7,255 bases of DNA from a bacterium (GTDB lineage Bacteria; Bacillota; Clostridia; Christensenellales; UBA1242), in NCBI GenBank assembly GCA_024692805.1, contig JAILMD010000054.1:1-7255 (forward strand), written 5' to 3'. Positions 6,338 to 7,255 of this stretch are shown here, piece after piece. Every line of letters starts with the position of its first letter. Position 1 is the first letter of the stretch. The notes beneath the pieces are model-generated. The model searched no databases, had not been told where the DNA came from, and saw nothing but the letters and a program-made list of their open reading frames with translations. Position numbers and translations under genes: made by a program.

Positions 6338-7255
6338 ATGGAATCTGCCGTTGAAAGTTTTAAAGAAAAATATAAAGGCAAAGAATTTTTTGTTTCAAAG
6401 TATACCGAAGATGAAATAAGGGCTTATTATCAATTATTCAGACGCCGTGAAGAAGAGAATTCAAAATGGGTTAATAAATATGATGATGAAATTACTAAAG
6501 TTGAAGATTGTGAAAAGTTTGGCCCATTAAGATATTTAATGCCAAAATACTATAAGGCTAAAAAACAAACAAAAGAGCTTATTAATCAATGTGTTTTTTA
6601 TGCGCCTGTTCATATAGCATTAGAGCGAACAATAGCAACTTACACTCACAACTTAAAAGGTTTAAATAAATGCATAGGATATATTAATAGCGATTTAAAC
6701 TTTAGAGTTCAAACTAAAAATGATGAATTATATGTAACAGTTTTCCCATTTTATGGAAATCCTAATAACATAAGAAAATTAAAAGTTGGTAAATTGAGTG
6801 ATATTTTATTAGAGAGCATTGTTAGAAATAACATTAAAATTTCTGACAAAGATGAAGAGTTTTTAAACTATTTATCAACTGAACTTAATAAGCATGAATG
6901 CCATAGTGACTGCTTGCAAATTGCTATGATGCTAAAAGATTATAGTGCTAAAATTGTAACCGCTTTTACAACAACTCTTTGTGATAAAAACCCAATTTAT
7001 CACACCTGGCTTGAAGTTGAAAACAGCAAAGGTGAAACACTTTGTTTAGATGCTAACTTAAATGCTGTTATTCCTAAGGAGTTATATTATTTAATTAAGA
7101 AACCAGAGCAAGAGAATATGAGTATTATTAGCTACAATGATTTTGTCGAAGATTTTGAGAGTGGTTTAATCAAAGCGCTTGGTGGAATGGATATTAAACA
7201 ATATTTAGCGTTTAGAGATGAAATAAAAGCAGATTTTGTTAAAAATAATCTTTTA
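6338..7255 (+). CDS. Unknown protein with transglutaminase-like Cys-His-Asp pattern, 3'-truncated
   Basis: ATG 6338 follows an ideal ribosome binding site (AGGAGG) and opens a frame of 306 codons that is still open at the window end, so the C-terminus is missing. I do not recognise the gene. There is no signal peptide or membrane segment, so it is probably cytosolic. Residues 1 to about 110 are charged and mainly helical, with a basic patch (FRRREEE, residues 34-40). Residues about 112-185 look mixed alpha/beta. Residues about 185-240 carry a pattern like the transglutaminase/protease-like fold: a Cys at the start of a hydrophobic helix (C192 in SDCLQIAMML), a His before a beta strand (H222 in YHTWLEVENSKGE) and an Asp in the next strand (D238 in LCLDANLN). 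The fold includes peptidases, amidases and transglutaminases, so the chemistry cannot be named. It is Cys-rich for its size (7 in 240). It has its own promoter and is separated from ppdK by a strong terminator, so no functional link to the upstream genes is implied. Confidence 0.85.
   Translation, partial: MESAVESFKEKYKGKEFFVSKYTEDEIRAYYQLFRRREEENSKWVNKYDDEITKVEDCEKFGPLRYLMPKYYKAKKQTKELINQCVFYAPVHIALERTIATYTHNLKGLNKCIGYINSDLNFRVQTKNDELYVTVFPFYGNPNNIRKLKVGKLSDILLESIVRNNIKISDKDEEFLNYLSTELNKHECHSDCLQIAMMLKDYSAKIVTAFTTTLCDKNPIYHTWLEVENSKGETLCLDANLNAVIPKELYYLIKKPEQENMSIISYNDFVEDFESGLIKALGGMDIKQYLAFRDEIKADFVKNNLL

Noticed and set aside
1..7255. CRISPR arrays, tRNA or rRNA genes, insertion sequences, riboswitches
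   Set aside because: No regularly spaced repeats, cloverleaf, rRNA-like segment or transposase frame was seen. All leaders with mapped promoters are under about 30 bases, too short for a riboswitch.

Overview
The window is AT-rich, reads normally in the standard bacterial code (TGG for Trp, TAA and TAG stops), and uses Gram-positive style promoters and purine-rich ribosome binding sites. Gene content and order match the yqfD–phoH–ybeY–era–yqzL–recO neighbourhood of Firmicutes (Bacillota), followed by a pyruvate phosphate dikinase gene of the clostridial type. I infer an anaerobic, low-GC member of the Clostridia or a related lineage, probably uncultured. YqfD is a sporulation-associated membrane protein in Bacillus, but one gene does not prove that this organism sporulates. 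All genes that I accept are on the + strand.

Layout. 1-942: the 3' part of yqfD, cut by the window edge. 949-977: a near-consensus sigma-A promoter placed so close to the next gene that its transcript would be leaderless. 984-2342: one open frame encoding the rRNA-maturation endonuclease YbeY joined directly to the ribosome-assembly GTPase Era. 2415-2582: a 55-residue protein with a strong ribosome binding site, in the slot that yqzL occupies in Bacillus. 2593-3321: recO, closed by an intrinsic terminator. 3369-3397: promoter for ppdK. 3429-6074: full-length pyruvate phosphate dikinase with all recognised catalytic residues. 6075-6337: a 263-base spacer with a long two-tier terminator, a 15-bp inverted repeat around it, and a promoter. 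6338-7255: a 5'-complete, 3'-truncated gene for a protein of unknown role with a transglutaminase-like Cys-His-Asp pattern.

How it fits together. YbeY and Era both act in late 16S rRNA and 30S subunit maturation; RecO is a recombination mediator in DNA repair; PPDK interconverts pyruvate and PEP in central carbon metabolism. The locus looks compacted compared with Bacillus: phoH, dgkA, cdd, glyQS, ccpN and the PPDK regulator gene do not lie between the retained genes.

The most interesting point is the YbeY-Era junction. As read, it is a clean in-frame fusion. However, adding a single A at the junction would recreate two overlapping genes with a typical Era start (MKAEFKSG...) and a weak ribosome binding site. 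The fusion is therefore either a recent one-base event, a frameshifting site, or a sequence error. I found no CRISPR array, rRNA, tRNA, insertion sequence or defence system here.
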